A stretch of 64,000 nt of DNA from the NCBI GenBank assembly GCA_917880885.1, contig OU862927.1, forward strand, positions 33,569,571 through 33,633,570. Direction: 5' to 3'. Positions 62,976-64,000 of this stretch are shown piece after piece. Position numbers and translations under genes: made by a program. This DNA comes from Limnephilus marmoratus (taxonomy: Eukaryota > Arthropoda > Insecta > Trichoptera > Limnephilidae). Under the pieces are notes generated by a model, which made no database searches, was not told where the DNA came from, and saw only the letters and a program-made list of their open reading frames with translations. Positions within the stretch are counted from its first letter, which is position 1, and every line of letters begins with the position of its first letter.

Positions 62976-63655
62976 TAATGTTGTGTTTATGTACGTAAGT
63001 ATTGGTCGGAGGTCACGTGTCAACGGTAGTTTTATGTTGTATAAATGTAAACTCATAAAGAGTCAGTGATGCACAACCAACGACTAAAAAATGAACGTCA
63101 ACATATATCAAAATCAAACTTTTTGAGACTTCCGACATATTCTTCAACACGGTGTAGAGTAGAATATAGGAATGTATGTGATTGCAATATCGTTAAACAG
63201 ATTTCGATAGTGTAGGTAGTTATTTGTACTTTTGAGGTATCTCAACAGATCTTAGTAAAGTTGTACTATAGAAGAGAGTCAACTGTCGACCGTTCGTGAC
63301 AAATAACCAAACGGTTACGGAAATAGCCGATAATATCCGATCGACAGCTGGGCACCTTCAGTGACGAGTTCTCCTGCTGCAGATAAACACAGAGCATCCA
63401 TTAGAATGAACGTCTAATCCAGTTAGATATTAATTGTAATCAAGACAATAAATAAACACGATTCGTAACCATCGTCACTGCTGAGAATAATTGTTCAGAG
63501 AAAAACACAGAACATCACACTTTTAGTAGAAAATTGTAAGCTTAAAAAACAACTTCAGACAATAAAAAAATTATTTGTAAAGATTTATTTATCGACTGCT
63601 GCACTTTTTTCTTATTTTTCTACGCAACACAATTTTTTAATTTATTTTTTCTCTC
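62976..63655. other. No gene recognised
   Basis: No supported ORF. 63350-63470 contains CAATAAATAAACACG, possibly a polyadenylation region, without further support. Confidence 0.35.
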
Positions 63656-64000
63656 TTTCACCCCTCAGGCTAATTTGTTCGTTTTTGGGAACATCTCATA
63701 TAGGTCTGAAAGAAATCGTTGTATCTCCCTTATTGTCATGGTGAGACACATAATCTAAATGGTGTTAGAAAGAGAAAACACCACACCGTATATTAAAACT
63801 ATATAATAAAAGTTAAGTTACAGAATTAAAATGTTCACATGTATGAATCCAAAGTTTCCGAATGCAATTTGAGAAAAAATTAAGAAATTTGTTAATTTTT
63901 TTTTATGAATTATTTTTAAATGAAACGACAAAAAGTGAGTTAGCAATGACGTTTATAATATTGTTTATATGAGCTTTTTTATGTTTGCTTTTAAATTTTT
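63656..64000 (-). mobile_element. Family P MITE, antisense, cut by the window end
   Basis: CACCCCTCAGGCTAATTTGT, GGGAACATCTCATATAGGTC, GAAATCGTTGTATCTCCC, TCCAAAGTTTCCGAATGC and AAACGACAAAAAGTGAG follow P order. The left end is CCCCTCAGGC without TTAA. Confidence 0.7.

Overview
The window is AT-rich, repeat-saturated nuclear DNA from an animal, most likely an arthropod. I lean towards a moth or butterfly: RTE-type retrotransposon 3' ends finish in GTTAGTTAGTT after a GGCGTGATGG box, and a tail near 61.79 kb (GAATTGAGAACCTCCTCC) is one I associate from memory with Lepidoptera. That placement is inference. I recognise no host protein gene, no functional tRNA or rRNA gene and no CRISPR array. 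Every ORF I can assign belongs to a mobile element.

Autonomous or once-autonomous elements: (1) a full-length, apparently intact non-LTR retrotransposon on the minus strand (6243-9868; 1059-aa endonuclease/reverse transcriptase, 74-nt poly(A)). It has at least two internally deleted short derivatives (10.36 and 38.85 kb) and several fragments. (2) A near-full-length second LINE on the plus strand (about 20.87-26.16 kb), with a coiled-coil/zinc-knuckle ORF1 carrying two frameshifts, an unusual extra endonuclease-like ORF, and an ORF2 broken by two stops and one frameshift. (3) A 5'-truncated relative with an open RT frame (43.69-45.90 kb). (4) LINE tails at 2.55, 10.7, 14.3, 30.4, 39.4-40.2 and 46.1 kb, and RTE-type tails at 2.6, 12.7, 19.8, 28.0, 32.3 and 38.4 kb. 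(5) A BED zinc-finger fragment of a hAT-type transposase at 9.9 kb.

Non-autonomous elements fill most of the rest. Family T has TTAA target duplications (16.3, 18.0, 35.0, 49.3 kb). Family P is piggyBac-like, with TTAA and CCC termini (4.3, 15.2, 29.1, 37.2, 48.3, 63.7 kb). A hAT-like 630-bp MITE has 8-bp duplications (17.3, 18.2, 46.3 kb). There is a TTA-flanked Harbinger-like MITE (33.0 kb), a TA-flanked MITE (55.4 kb), tRNA-derived SINE copies, and a C/T-rich ACTAGCT repeat family (15.4, 26.6, 32.6, 39.1, 41.3, 47.0, 55.8 kb). 15.2-19.4 kb is a stack of nested insertions whose order can be read from target duplications and empty sites.

The most striking structure is a 4.3-kb foldback at 51.36-55.72 kb. 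Its inverted arms are built of tandem subunits of about 520 bp, each containing the same CTGCC/GGCAG motif, and each arm ends in an outward-facing tRNA-like Pol III promoter followed by a T-run. Further points of interest are hammerhead-ribozyme-like motifs at 29.2 and 50.5-50.9 kb, a catalytically dead endonuclease-like ORF overlapping the ORF2 start codon in the 21-26 kb LINE, and two-tier hairpins at LINE 3' ends. Coordinates of repeats are by-eye estimates, usually good to within about 10-20 bp unless a target duplication is given.
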